DNA of 64,000 bases from Streptomyces turgidiscabies Car8. Lineage in GTDB: Bacteria; Actinomycetota; Actinomycetes; Streptomycetales; Streptomycetaceae. Below are positions 8,133-16,628 of the stretch, piece by piece. The notes beneath the pieces are model-generated. The model was given only the letters and a program-made list of their open reading frames with translations, searched no databases and was not told where the DNA came from. Each line of letters starts with the position of its first letter. Position 1 is the stretch's first letter. The position numbers were made by a program, and so were the translations under genes. The stretch covers positions 62,001 to 126,000 of the forward strand of contig NZ_AEJB01000208.1 in NCBI RefSeq assembly GCF_000331005.1. Reading direction: 5' to 3'.

Positions 8133-10157
8133 TCAGGCGGACTTCCGGATCTCCAGCAGGTCCGGCACCGGCGCCAGGTCCTCCAGCAGTTGCCCGGTGA
8201 CACCGTCGAGCCGGGCCCGGGTCGTCGCGTCGAGCCTGTCGACGGGCGTCCAGGCGGTGCCGTGGTGCGCCGAGTCGAGCAGTCTCTGGAGTCGCGCGAT
8301 GTCGGCGTCGACCGCGGTGAGCAGGTGCGGGGCCCTGGTGGTCAGCAACGGGCGCAGTACGGTGAGGAGTTCGCGGGTGCCGGTGAGGTTGGCCTCGGTG
8401 GTGGCGAGTTCGGTGCCGCTGCCCTGGTCGGCGTCTCCGGTCAGCTCGAACTGGAGCGTGTTCTCCAGGATCTCGTGGGTGCGCAGGGGCAGGTCGCCGG
8501 GGTCGAAGTCCTGGGTGGGGAAGGCCTTGCGCAACCCGGCGGCATCCGCGGCGAGTTGTCGCGCGGGGGCCTTCAGCTCGCTCGCGTCCTGCCCGTGCCA
8601 CAGCCCGTACTCGATGCGGTGGAAGCCGGTGAAGTCCTTGTCGCGCACCCCGCTCGGCAGGCCGTCGGGCCTGCCGTCGATCTTCTGGTCGAAGTCCTCG
8701 AAGGTGCCGTAGGCGGCGCCGAGTGAGGCGTACGTGCGGTGTGCGGTCAGCCAGTCCGTGCGGGCCCTGTCGAGGTGGCCGGCGTCGATGTCGTCGGCGA
8801 TCCGGCGGGTCCGGGCGACGAGCGCGGTCAGACCCCGGTCGACGTACGCCTTGTAGGACTTCAGGGGTCCGGCCAGGTCCTCCGCGGAGACGGGGACGAC
8901 CGCTCCGGCACTGCCGCCGCCTCCGCCGACCCTGACCGCCCGCGAGGTGACCGCCTTTCCGCTGGTGGGCACGCAGCGCCAGGCGTACGAGCCGCCGGTG
9001 ACGGTGGCGACGAGGTCGCGGGTGGTGCCGGGGGCCAGGCCCTCGATCTCGCCGTAGACCGCCTGGGTGGCCGGGTCGACGAGGTAGACCTCGGCGGTCT
9101 TCTCGCCGGTGTTGTGCATCTGGAAGGTCTGCCGGCCGGGTTTCGGCGCGGTGAAGCCGTTGCCGCACTCCGTCTCGGACACGGCCACCGTCTGGGCGCC
9201 GGCCGGCTTGGAGTCGCCGAAGGCGACCAGGAGTCCGGCGAGAACCCCGGGTACGGCGACCACGGCGACGGGCACCACCCAGACGGGGCGGCGGCGCCGG
9301 GCGGGTTCCGCCGGGCCGGGTTCCGCCGCGACCGGCCTCGCCGCCGGGGCACGTACCCCTCGGACGAAGAGGGTCATCACCACGGCGAGGTAGCCGACGT
9401 AGGCCGTCACCTGCAGCCAGGTCATCGTCGGCGTCAGGTTGAACACGCCCTGGACCAGGGTGCTGTACCAGGAGCCGGCGTCGACGCTGCCGGCGAGGTC
9501 GACGGCGTACGACGTCTTCCCGGGCAGCACCCCGCCCTCCTGCAGGTCGCGCAGGCCGTAGCCGAGGACGCCCGCCGCGATCACGATGAGGACGGCGCCG
9601 GTGGTGGTGAAGAACTTCGTCAGGTCGATTTTCAGGACCCGGCGGTAGAGGCCCCAGCACAGGCCCGTCGCGAGGAGCAGACCGATGGCCGCGCCGGTCA
9701 GCGGGCCCGTGGACTCGCCGGCTGCGCGGGCCGTGGTCCACAGGAACAGCGCGGTCTCCAGGCCCTCCCGGCCCACCGCCAGGAACGAGGTGACGATCAG
9801 CACGCCCGCGCCCGTCGTCAGCGCGTCGGTGACCTTGTCCCTGATCTCGCCGGAGAGGCCGCGTGCCGAGCGGCGCATCCAGAAGACCATCACGGAGACG
9901 AACGCGACGGCCACGACACTGAGCGCACCGCCGAACGCCTCCTGGGCGGTCGCCGACAGTGAGGCGGCGGTGAAGGTCAGGACCGCGCCGAAGCTCATCG
10001 CCAGCGCGACCGCCGCCAGGACGCCGGTCCAGACCTGCGGCAGCCGGGACTTCGCGCCGGCACGCACCAGGGTGGCGACCAGGACGGAGACGACGAGTCC
10101 GCCTTCGAGTCCCTCCCGCAGCCCGATCAGGAAACTCGGAAACGCGTCGTCCCACAT
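8133..10157 (-). CDS. efeUO: EfeU-EfeO fusion: iron permease with cupredoxin and M75 domains
   Basis: A 674-residue fusion of two normally separate subunits of the acid-induced iron transporter. The N-terminal part (about 1-280) is an FTR1/EfeU permease with seven membrane segments and two REGLE iron-site motifs (LREGLEGG at 13-20 and GREGLETA near 130). After a Pro/Arg-rich linker and another membrane segment come an EfeO-type cupredoxin-like domain (about 330-415) and an M75 imelysin-like domain with the HxxE motif (FHRIEYGLW). The ATG at 10157 follows AGGAAGGG; earlier in-frame starts lack such a site. An iron-box-like palindrome lies 46 bases upstream. Fused EfeUO is seen in other actinobacteria. 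Confidence 0.9.
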   Translation of the reverse strand: MWDDAFPSFLIGLREGLEGGLVVSVLVATLVRAGAKSRLPQVWTGVLAAVALAMSFGAVLTFTAASLSATAQEAFGGALSVVAVAFVSVMVFWMRRSARGLSGEIRDKVTDALTTGAGVLIVTSFLAVGREGLETALFLWTTARAAGESTGPLTGAAIGLLLATGLCWGLYRRVLKIDLTKFFTTTGAVLIVIAAGVLGYGLRDLQEGGVLPGKTSYAVDLAGSVDAGSWYSTLVQGVFNLTPTMTWLQVTAYVGYLAVVMTLFVRGVRAPAARPVAAEPGPAEPARRRRPVWVVPVAVVAVPGVLAGLLVAFGDSKPAGAQTVAVSETECGNGFTAPKPGRQTFQMHNTGEKTAEVYLVDPATQAVYGEIEGLAPGTTRDLVATVTGGSYAWRCVPTSGKAVTSRAVRVGGGGGSAGAVVPVSAEDLAGPLKSYKAYVDRGLTALVARTRRIADDIDAGHLDRARTDWLTAHRTYASLGAAYGTFEDFDQKIDGRPDGLPSGVRDKDFTGFHRIEYGLWHGQDASELKAPARQLAADAAGLRKAFPTQDFDPGDLPLRTHEILENTLQFELTGDADQGSGTELATTEANLTGTRELLTVLRPLLTTRAPHLLTAVDADIARLQRLLDSAHHGTAWTPVDRLDATTRARLDGVTGQLLEDLAPVPDLLEIRKSA

Positions 10158-10202
10158 GTGCGGCGGCCCTTCCTGGCACGTCCCAGCCCCAAACGGCACG
10201 AC

Positions 10203-10221
10203 TTAGCCAAGGCATGCCTTA
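10203..10221. promoter_or_regulatory. Iron-box-like palindrome (DmdR/IdeR type) upstream of efeUO
   Basis: TTAGCCAAGGCATGCCTTA matches the actinobacterial iron-box consensus (TTAGGTTAGGCTAACCTAA) at 12 of 19 positions by eye, including the GGC..CCT core. It contains a 12-bp perfect palindrome AAGGCATGCCTT and sits 46 bases ahead of the efeUO start, where a repressor would block transcription. Confidence 0.45.
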
Positions 10222-10324
10222 CTTCCGCCGACCATCATGACCACATATGCGTAGTCGATCAGCCATGCGAAGGCCACGGCGGAGCAAAGAACAGCTGGCG
10301 GTACGTCAGGTCACCGAGGGGCCG

Positions 10325-10696
10325 TCAGCCGCGCGCCCCGAGTGCCCTGGGGACGCGGTCCAGCACGGGGTACGGGAGCAGGCCGTAGTGGTAGAGGTCC
10401 ACCGCGTCCGCCCGTCCGGGACCGGTGGCCGCCGCCGTCTCCACCACGGCGCGCGCGGCCGGTTCCACCTCCGCCAGGTCCACCGATTCGGCCACGGCGT
10501 GGGCGTCCGTCACCGTGCCGGGGCCCAACACCACCGACGACATCCCGGCCCGGGCCGGTTGGCCGGCGTCCGTACCGAAGGGCATGCCCTGGATGTCGCG
10601 GGGGCGGCCGTGGGCGGCGAGGGCACCGCACAGTGGGGTGACGACCGGGGTGTCCGGCGAAATGTCCAGGGCCGGGTCGACCGCCGGGTCAGACCC
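10325..10696 (-). pseudogene. 5'-truncated M20 peptidase/deacylase remnant
   Basis: The frame directly following the lacI stop encodes an M20 (ArgE/DapE-like) C-terminus: DISPDTPVV, GMPFGTDAGQ, AGMSSVVLGPG and TDAHAVAES are in family order. Only about 120 of about 400 residues remain. The metal-binding N-terminal domain is absent, and there is no start codon with a ribosome binding site at the 5' edge. It lies in the same reading frame as lacI, separated only by the lacI stop at 10697. Most likely a deletion joined the tail of an old peptidase gene to the end of lacI. Confidence 0.6.
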
Positions 10697-11725
10697 TCAA
10701 CCCCGGTTCCGCCGTGCCGGAGCCGGGCCGCTGCTCTCCCGCACGATCAGTTCCGGCTCGGCCCACAGGGGCAGGGCCGGGGCGGTGTCGGGTTCGAGGA
10801 GCCGGTGGAGCAGGCCGAAGCAGCCCCGGCCGAGGCCTTCGAAGTCGAGGCGGACGGTGGTCAGGGCGGGGTGGGCGTAGGCGGAGTGGGGGGCGTCGTC
10901 GAAGCCGACCACGCTCAGGTCGCCCGGCACGTCCCTGCCCACCTCCCTGGCCGCGCGCAGGACGCCGAGTGCCAGGTCGTCGTTGCCGCAGAGCACGGCC
11001 GTGACCGACGGGTCGACCAGCAGTGAGCGGCCGGCGAGGTAGCCGGAGCGCGGGCTCCAGCCGGCGTCGAGCGGTTCCGGGAGGGGCTTGCCGGCCGCCC
11101 TGAGGGCGTCGCGCCAGCCCGCGGTGCGCTGGCCGGTACGGGTGGTGGAGGACGGGATCGCCACGTAGTGCACGGTCTCGTGGCCGAGGCCGAGGAGATA
11201 ACGGGTGGCCTGGGCCGCGGCGGCCCGGTCGTCCAGCCAGAGCTCGGGCCGGTCCCCGGGGGCGCCGTCCTCGGGGCGTTCCACCACCGCCGCTGCAGGG
11301 AACCCGGCGGGCAGTGCCTGCCATGCCCGTACGCCCGGTGCGTCGAAGGCGATGACCAGCACCGCCTCCCCCGGCCGGCTGACCCGGGCCGCGACATCCG
11401 CGGGCTGCTGGGCCGAGCCTGCGTCGAGCACGCTGATCCCGACCGCGAAGTCGGCCGCCCGTGCCGCCACCTCGATGCCCTTCAGGGTCGCCGAGGCCCC
11501 GTACAAGGAGGTGTCGGAGGTCAGCACGGTCACCGAGCGCACCGCACCGCCGGCCAGGGCCCGGGCCATCCGGTTGGGCGTGTAGCCCAGCTCGGCGATG
11601 ACACGCAGAACGCGGGCCCGGGTCGACTCCCTGACTTTGGGGTGACCGTTGACGACCCGGGAGACGGTCTGGTGGGACACGCCCGCCTCCTTGGCGACGT
11701 CCCGGATGCTGACGGTCCTGTGCAT
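10697..11725 (-). CDS. LacI-family repressor, probable regulator of the divergent GH27 gene
   Basis: A 342-residue LacI/GalR regulator. The N-terminal helix-turn-helix is VSIRDVAKEAGVSHQTVSRVVNG with the hinge helix NRMARALAGG. The rest is a periplasmic-binding-protein-like sugar-sensing domain ending in the usual GFDDAPHSAYAHPALTTVR segment. The start at 11725 is set by GAGGAG about 12 bases ahead; an upstream in-frame ATG at 11851 would add 42 residues unlike the family. It is transcribed away from the GH27 glycosidase gene, and two near-identical 16-bp LacI-type sites lie between them, so it likely represses that gene and itself. Confidence 0.9.
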   Translation of the reverse strand: MHRTVSIRDVAKEAGVSHQTVSRVVNGHPKVRESTRARVLRVIAELGYTPNRMARALAGGAVRSVTVLTSDTSLYGASATLKGIEVAARAADFAVGISVLDAGSAQQPADVAARVSRPGEAVLVIAFDAPGVRAWQALPAGFPAAAVVERPEDGAPGDRPELWLDDRAAAAQATRYLLGLGHETVHYVAIPSSTTRTGQRTAGWRDALRAAGKPLPEPLDAGWSPRSGYLAGRSLLVDPSVTAVLCGNDDLALGVLRAAREVGRDVPGDLSVVGFDDAPHSAYAHPALTTVRLDFEGLGRGCFGLLHRLLEPDTAPALPLWAEPELIVRESSGPAPARRNRG

Positions 11726-11836
11726 GGTGGGGACGGCTCCTCGTCGGTACTGGCTCGGTACTGCGTCGGTACGGGGGACCGCCAGGGCTGACGGTACCGC
11801 CAGGAGAAAGTTCCGCACGGAGTATTGCGGGAGCCA

Positions 11837-11852
11837 AATGTTACCGTTCACA
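11837..11852 (-). promoter_or_regulatory. LacI-type operator O1
   Basis: On the minus strand this reads TGTGAACGGTAACATT, with the central CG and TGTGAA/TAACA half-sites typical of LacI-family operators. It differs at one base from the copy at 12034-12049 and lies about 112 bases ahead of the lacI start. Confidence 0.65.
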
Positions 11853-12033
11853 CTTCTCCTGCCTCAACGACGCGAGGCACGCAGAGATCCTGGTCCGCCG
11901 CAGGTCCGCCTCCCTTGGCGACTGCGCCACCGCGCGCACTCCACCCCGCACGCCTGCACTTCAACCGCCAACTGCCCCACTGGCGACCACCAACCGCCAA
12001 AAGACTGCCTGTCGCCGCCCCCGGGCGCAAAAA

Positions 12034-12049
12034 TGTGAACGTTAACATT
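12034..12049 (+). promoter_or_regulatory. LacI-type operator O2
   Basis: TGTGAACGTTAACATT, 15 of 16 bases identical to O1 in inverted orientation, about 70 bases ahead of the GH27 start. The two sites are 197 bases apart, a spacing that could allow looping. Confidence 0.7.
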
Positions 12050-12118
12050 CGTGTCCACAAGAGCGTCCCGGCCGCGCAACCACATACCGCTCATCCACAC
12101 ACAGGACGGGTTTGTTCC

Positions 12119-14215
12119 ATGCCATCAACAAGAACCACCGTGACCCGCTGGACGAGACGTGTCGCCGTCCAGGTGTCGGTCCTCGGTCTGACTGTCGCCG
12201 GGCTGTTCGCCGTGGGCGGGGGCCGCGCGCCGTCGGCGGACCTCGGTGCGGCCGAGCCGGTCGCGGTGAGCACGAACCAGGTCGCGGTTCCTTCGGCGCC
12301 GATGGGCTGGGCCTCCTGGAACAGCTTCGCCAGCAGCATCGACTACAACACCATCAAGACCCAGGCCGACGCCCTCGTCTCGTCCGGCATGGCCGCCGCC
12401 GGCTACAAGTACGTCAACATCGACGACGGCTGGTGGCAGGGCGCCCGGGACAGCAACGGGAAGATCGTCACCGACGAGAGCCTGTTCCCCGGCGGCATGA
12501 AGGCCATGGCCGACTACATCCACAGCAAGGGCCTGAAGGCGGGCATCTACACCGACGCGGGCAAGCAGGGCTGCGGCTACTACTACCCCACCACCAGGCC
12601 CGCGGCGCCCAACACGGGCAGCGAGGGCCACTACCAGCAGGACATGCAGACGTTCCAGGAGTGGGGCTACGACTTCGTCAAGGTCGACTGGTGCGGCGGC
12701 AACGCCGAGGGCCTCGACCAGGAGACGACGTACAAGGCGATGAGCGCCGCCAACGACGCCGCCGCCGCGGTCACCGGCCACAAGCTGGTCCTGTCGTTCT
12801 GCGAGTGGGGCACCGGCAACCCCTGGAACTGGGGCGCGGGCACGGCCCCGATGTGGCGTACCAGCACGGACATCCTCTTCTGGGGCAACAGTCCGTCCAC
12901 GGCCAACATGCTGACCAACTTCGACAAGACGCTGCATCCCTCGTCCCAGCACACCGGGTACTACAACGACCCGGACATGCTGATGGTCGGCATCAGCGGC
13001 TTCACCGCCGCCCAGAACCGTACGCACATGGGCCTGTGGGCGATCTCCGGCGCCCCTCTGCTGGCCGGCAACAACCTCGCGACCATGAGCTCCACGACGG
13101 CGTCGATCCTCAAGAACCCCGAGGTCATCGCCATCGACCAGGACGCCCGAGGCCTCCAGGGCGTCAAGGTCGCCGAGGACACCAAGGGCCTGCAGGTCTA
13201 CAGCAAGGTCCTGTCGGGCACCGGCAAGCGTGCGGTGCTGCTGCTCAACCGCACCTCCTCGGCCGCCTCCGTCACCGCCCGCTGGGCCGACCTTGGCCTG
13301 ACCACGGCCTCCGCCGCCGTACGTGACGTGTGGACGGCGACGAACCTGGGCAACTCCGCGACGAGCTACACGACCGCGGTCCCGGCCGGCGAGGCGGTGC
13401 TGCTCACCGTCTCCGGCACCGAGGCAGCCGGCACCACCTACGAGGCGGAGGCCTCGGCCAACTCCCTTGCCGGTACGGCCGCCACCGCCACCTGCGCCAA
13501 CTGCTCGGGCGGCTCGCTGACCGGCTCGATCGGCAACGGCTCCGCCAACACCCTGACGTTCAACAACGTCAACGCCTCGGCCTCCGGAGTGAAGCTCGCC
13601 ACCATCGCCTACGTCAACGGCGACAGCGCCGCCCGTACGGCGACGCTCCAGGTCAACGGCCAGCAGCCCACGGTGGTCTCGTTCCCGCCGACCGGCTCCT
13701 GGACCACCCCCGGCACGGTCTCCGTCCTGGTGGGCGCGGCCAAGGGCGCCAACACCCTGAAGTTCTCCAACAGCGGCGGCTGGGCGCCCGACCTCGACGC
13801 CGTCCTCGTGTCGGACATCGCGGGCACCAACGGCGCCGAGATCATCGGCACCGGTTCCGGCCGCTGCCTCGACCTCGCCAGGAACACCATCACCAACGGC
13901 ACCCAACTCGCCCTGTGGGACTGCTTCGGCGGGCACAACCAGACCTTCACGTCCACCTCGCGCGGCGAACTAGTGGTCTACGGCCACAAGTGCCTCGACG
14001 CCGACAACAACGGCACCACCAACGGCACGAAGGTCATCATCTGGGACTGCACCGGCGGCACCAACCAGAAGTGGACCGTCAACTCCAACGGCACCATCAC
14101 CAACAACCAGTCCGGCCTCTGCCTCGACGCGGTCAGCAACGGCACCGCCAACGGGACCAAGGTCGACCTGTGGACGTGCAATGGCGGAACCAACCAGAAG
14201 TGGACGCTCAACTGA
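12119..14215 (+). CDS. Secreted GH27 glycosidase (alpha-galactosidase or beta-L-arabinopyranosidase) with CBM35-like and CBM13 domains
   Basis: A 698-residue exported enzyme. Signal peptide at about 13-45. The GH27 barrel (about 58-360) shows APMGWASWNSF, VNIDDGWWQG and VKVDWCGG with the predicted nucleophile Asp190, then MWRTSTDI as the acid/base region. A beta-sandwich domain follows, then a CBM35-like module (TYEAEASANSLAG, about 440-575) and a ricin-type CBM13 trefoil (three CLD...W.C...Q.W repeats, about 580-698). Streptomyces GH27 enzymes of this architecture include beta-L-arabinopyranosidases, and the Trp after the nucleophile Asp fits them, so the substrate is open. Probably repressed by the divergent LacI protein. 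Confidence 0.88.
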   Translation: MPSTRTTVTRWTRRVAVQVSVLGLTVAGLFAVGGGRAPSADLGAAEPVAVSTNQVAVPSAPMGWASWNSFASSIDYNTIKTQADALVSSGMAAAGYKYVNIDDGWWQGARDSNGKIVTDESLFPGGMKAMADYIHSKGLKAGIYTDAGKQGCGYYYPTTRPAAPNTGSEGHYQQDMQTFQEWGYDFVKVDWCGGNAEGLDQETTYKAMSAANDAAAAVTGHKLVLSFCEWGTGNPWNWGAGTAPMWRTSTDILFWGNSPSTANMLTNFDKTLHPSSQHTGYYNDPDMLMVGISGFTAAQNRTHMGLWAISGAPLLAGNNLATMSSTTASILKNPEVIAIDQDARGLQGVKVAEDTKGLQVYSKVLSGTGKRAVLLLNRTSSAASVTARWADLGLTTASAAVRDVWTATNLGNSATSYTTAVPAGEAVLLTVSGTEAAGTTYEAEASANSLAGTAATATCANCSGGSLTGSIGNGSANTLTFNNVNASASGVKLATIAYVNGDSAARTATLQVNGQQPTVVSFPPTGSWTTPGTVSVLVGAAKGANTLKFSNSGGWAPDLDAVLVSDIAGTNGAEIIGTGSGRCLDLARNTITNGTQLALWDCFGGHNQTFTSTSRGELVVYGHKCLDADNNGTTNGTKVIIWDCTGGTNQKWTVNSNGTITNNQSGLCLDAVSNGTANGTKVDLWTCNGGTNQKWTLN

Positions 14216-14258
14216 CGGCCTGACGGCCTGACGGCCTGACGGCCTGACGGCCTGACGG
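14212..14258 (+). repeat. Octamer tandem array over the GH27 stop codon
   Basis: CTGACGGC repeated nearly six times at an exact 8-base period. The first copy contains the stop codon of the GH27 gene. Because 8 is not a multiple of 3, the array puts TGA into all three forward frames. Confidence 0.9.
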
Positions 14259-14299
14259 GTGGACGGGTGGACGGATTGACGTCGTCGTTCGCTCCCCGT

Positions 14300-14334
14300 C
14301 GGCGGGCGGGCCGGGTCCTCCGGTCCGCCCGCCG
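14300..14334. terminator. Terminator hairpin downstream of the GH27 gene
   Basis: CGGCGGGCGGGCC (14300-14312) pairs with GGTCCGCCCGCCG (14322-14334) with one G-T wobble and a 9-base loop. It is followed at 14332-14367 by three direct copies of the 12-mer CCGATCCGTCTG, overlapping the last bases of the stem. Confidence 0.7.
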
Positions 14335-14367
14335 ATCCGTCTGCCGATCCGTCTGCCGATCCGTCTG
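14332..14367 (+). repeat. Triplicated 12-mer
   Basis: CCGATCCGTCTG occurs three times head to tail, beginning inside the 3' arm of the terminator stem. No function is evident. Confidence 0.85.
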
Positions 14368-14469
14368 CGCGAGATCACGGGATCTACGCGACTGATCCCC
14401 GATCGGGCCCCGCTGCGGCGAACCTTACTTTCGCTTGGCGCCGCGCATACCTGCCCCACAAGCGCTGCC

Positions 14470-14770
14470 CGACGCGGCCGACGTCACCTGGGGCGGTCGC
14501 GTCCGCTACGGTGCGCCCGGACCGGGCGGTCGCGCCACCGGCATGGACACCACCATCGAGTACTCCGACACCCCCGTCTACCGGTCCGAGGATCCGAGCG
14601 ACGTCGTACCGCTGGGCCTCACCGTGAACGCCCGGGGGGAACAACGGCTTCGCCTTCACCCCCTACGAAGGCGGCAGCGCGACGAACTCCGTCACTGTCC
14701 CGAACGTCCCGAAACACTGGTACCGCCCCTTTTCACCAGTCACCACCCCAGTAACCGCTGCACAGGGATC
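14470..14770 (+). pseudogene. Possible frameshifted gene remnant, unidentified
   Basis: Two adjacent frames carry protein-like sequence that joins if one G is removed from the run of six G at 14634-14639: MDTTIEYSDTPVYR and VVPLGLTVNARG in the first frame, then NNGFAFTPYEGG and VTVPNVPKHWYRPF in the second. There is no clear start and I do not recognise the family; the extended, Thr/Asn/Gly-rich style suggests a secreted beta-rich protein. Nothing else gene-like lies between 14368 and 14796. Confidence 0.3.
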
Positions 14771-14796
14771 CGGCCGCCACGCACCCCCGTCCGCGT

Positions 14797-15597
14797 TCAC
14801 CGATCCGCCGGCTCGGCCTCCCGGGCGGCGGCGAGCGGCTGAGCGGCATAGGTGATGCGGACGACGCCGTCCGCGTGGCGTTCCGTCTCGCCCCGGACGC
14901 CGAAGACGTCACGGAGGATCTCCGGGGTCAGGACCTCCAGGACCGGTCCGGCCGCCACCACCTCGCCCTCGTGGAGCACGACGAGGTGGTCGCAGAGGCG
15001 GGCGGCGAGGTCGAGGTCGTGCAGGACGGCCAGGGTGGTGATTCCCGTGCTGCGAATCAGCTCCAGAAGCTCGAAACGGGCGCGGATGTCGAGGTGGTTG
15101 GTCAGCTCGTCCAGCACGAGCAGTTGCGGTCGCTGGGCCAACGCGCGTGCCAGCAGGACGCGTTGACGTTCGCCGCCCGAGAGGGTCGCGTAGTCCCGGT
15201 CCGCGAAGGGGGCGACACCGCACCGGGTCACCGCCTCGGCGACGGCCTCGCGGTCCTCGGAGCCGTCCCGGCTCATCAGGCCGTGGTGGGGGGTGCGGCC
15301 GAGGGCGACGATCTCGGTCACCGTCAGGCCGGTGGTGGTGCCGGAGTCCTGGAGGACGGCCGCCGTGCGGCGGGCGGCGGTGCGGGTGGAGAGTTCCCAT
15401 ACGTTGTCGTCGCCCACCCTGACCACTCCGGCGGCGGGGCGCAGTGAGCGGTAGACCGTGCGGAGCAGGGTGGACTTGCCGCTGCCGTTGGGGCCGACGA
15501 GCCCGACGATGTCGCCCTTGGCGGCCTCCAGGTTCACCGCGCGGAGGATCGGTCGGCGGTCCAGGGTGATGTGGAGTTGGTCCACGGTCAGTTTCAT
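14797..15597 (-). CDS. Iron-siderophore/metallophore ABC transporter, ATP-binding protein (FecE type)
   Basis: A 266-residue ABC ATPase of the siderophore/cobalamin importer class. Visible motifs are Walker A GPNGSGKSTLL, Q-loop region AAVLQDSGTTTG, signature LSGGERQR, Walker B LLVLDELTNHLD and H-loop AVLHDLD. It starts at ATG 15597, overlapping the stop of the permease gene. It is the last gene of a permease/ATPase/lipoprotein importer set read in the same direction as the isonitrile-lipopeptide cluster, so it probably energises uptake of a metallophore-metal complex made by that cluster. Confidence 0.9.
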   Translation of the reverse strand: MKLTVDQLHITLDRRPILRAVNLEAAKGDIVGLVGPNGSGKSTLLRTVYRSLRPAAGVVRVGDDNVWELSTRTAARRTAAVLQDSGTTTGLTVTEIVALGRTPHHGLMSRDGSEDREAVAEAVTRCGVAPFADRDYATLSGGERQRVLLARALAQRPQLLVLDELTNHLDIRARFELLELIRSTGITTLAVLHDLDLAARLCDHLVVLHEGEVVAAGPVLEVLTPEILRDVFGVRGETERHADGVVRITYAAQPLAAAREAEPADR

Positions 15598-16628
15598 GCG
15601 CTGTCCAGGCCCTTGTTGCGGCGCAGCAGCCACAGGAAGAAGGGGGCGCCGAGCAGGGCGGTGAGGATGCCCAGCGGGAGTTCGTTGGGGCGGGTGAGGG
15701 TGCGGGAGAGCAGGTCCACGAGGACCAGGTAGACGGCGCCCAGGAGTGCCGTCAGCGGGATGAGTCTGCGGTGGTCGGCGCCGGTGGTGAGGCGGACCAG
15801 GTGGGGGATCATCAGGCCGACGAAGCCCACTCCGCCCGCTACGGCGATGACCGTGCCGGTGAGCAGCGCGCTGATGACGAGCAGGACGGCCCGCAGCCGG
15901 TCGACGTCCACGCCGAGTGCGGTGGCGGACTCGTCCCCGGCCAGCAGGGCGTTGAGCCGCCGGCCGAACAGGGTCAGCAGGACGGTGCTCCCGAGCACGA
16001 CGACCGTGACGGTGGGCAGTTGGCTCCACTGGGCGCCGGCGACACTGCCGAGCATCCAGAACATCACCGTACGCAGCTCGGTCGGCGTCGCCAGCAGCTG
16101 GACGAAGCTGGTCATCGAGAGCAGGACGTAGCCGACGGCCACCCCTGCCAGCACGACCCTGGTGGGGGCGAGCCGGCCCTGTCGCTGCCCCAGGACGAAG
16201 ACCAGGGCCCCCGCTGCCAGAGCCCCGACGAAAGCCGCCCCCGAGACACCGAGAGCGCCCAGGCCACCCAGGGCGACACCCCCGAGGGTGATGACCAGGA
16301 CCGCGCCGAGCGAGGCGCCGTACGAGAAGCCGAGGACGACCGGGTCGGCGAGGGGGTTGGTGACCAGGGTCTGCAGCACCGCCCCGGCCACCGCCAGGCC
16401 CGCGCCGACGAGGGCCGCCAGGGCGACCCGGGGGGCCCGGAAGGTCCACACGATCTGGTCCATCGCGGGATCCTCGGTGGCGCCCCGGCCGGTGAGGTGG
16501 TGGAGGAGGATCCCCCACACGTCACCGACGGGGATGTTGACCGCGCCGATGCTCACCGCCACCACCATCACCGCGGCGAGCAGGACGAGCAGGACTCCTG
16601 CGGCCAGGGACAGCCGCAGGCCGTTCAG
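15594..16628 (-). CDS. FecCD-family metallophore ABC transporter permease
   Basis: About 340 residues with some nine or ten membrane segments and FecCD signatures (TFRAPRVALAALVGAGLAVAG, TNPLADPVVLGFSYGASLGA, GGVGFVGLMIPHLVR). Only one permease gene is present, implying a homodimer. The start is uncertain: the frame's first membrane segment begins right at the stop of the lipoprotein gene, where only a CTG (16628) is available. The first standard codons, GTG 16571 or ATG 16568, would remove half of that segment and lack a close ribosome binding site. I give the CTG-based limit; translation may be coupled by reinitiation. Confidence 0.85.
   Translation of the reverse strand: MNGLRLSLAAGVLLVLLAAVMVVAVSIGAVNIPVGDVWGILLHHLTGRGATEDPAMDQIVWTFRAPRVALAALVGAGLAVAGAVLQTLVTNPLADPVVLGFSYGASLGAVLVITLGGVALGGLGALGVSGAAFVGALAAGALVFVLGQRQGRLAPTRVVLAGVAVGYVLLSMTSFVQLLATPTELRTVMFWMLGSVAGAQWSQLPTVTVVVLGSTVLLTLFGRRLNALLAGDESATALGVDVDRLRAVLLVISALLTGTVIAVAGGVGFVGLMIPHLVRLTTGADHRRLIPLTALLGAVYLVLVDLLSRTLTRPNELPLGILTALLGAPFFLWLLRRNKGLDSA

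Noticed and set aside
6814-10215. A single minus-strand frame of 1133 codons through efeB and the efeUO region
   Set aside because: Only the efeB part is protein-like in this frame; the efeUO region is coded in another frame with clear REGLE and HxxE motifs.
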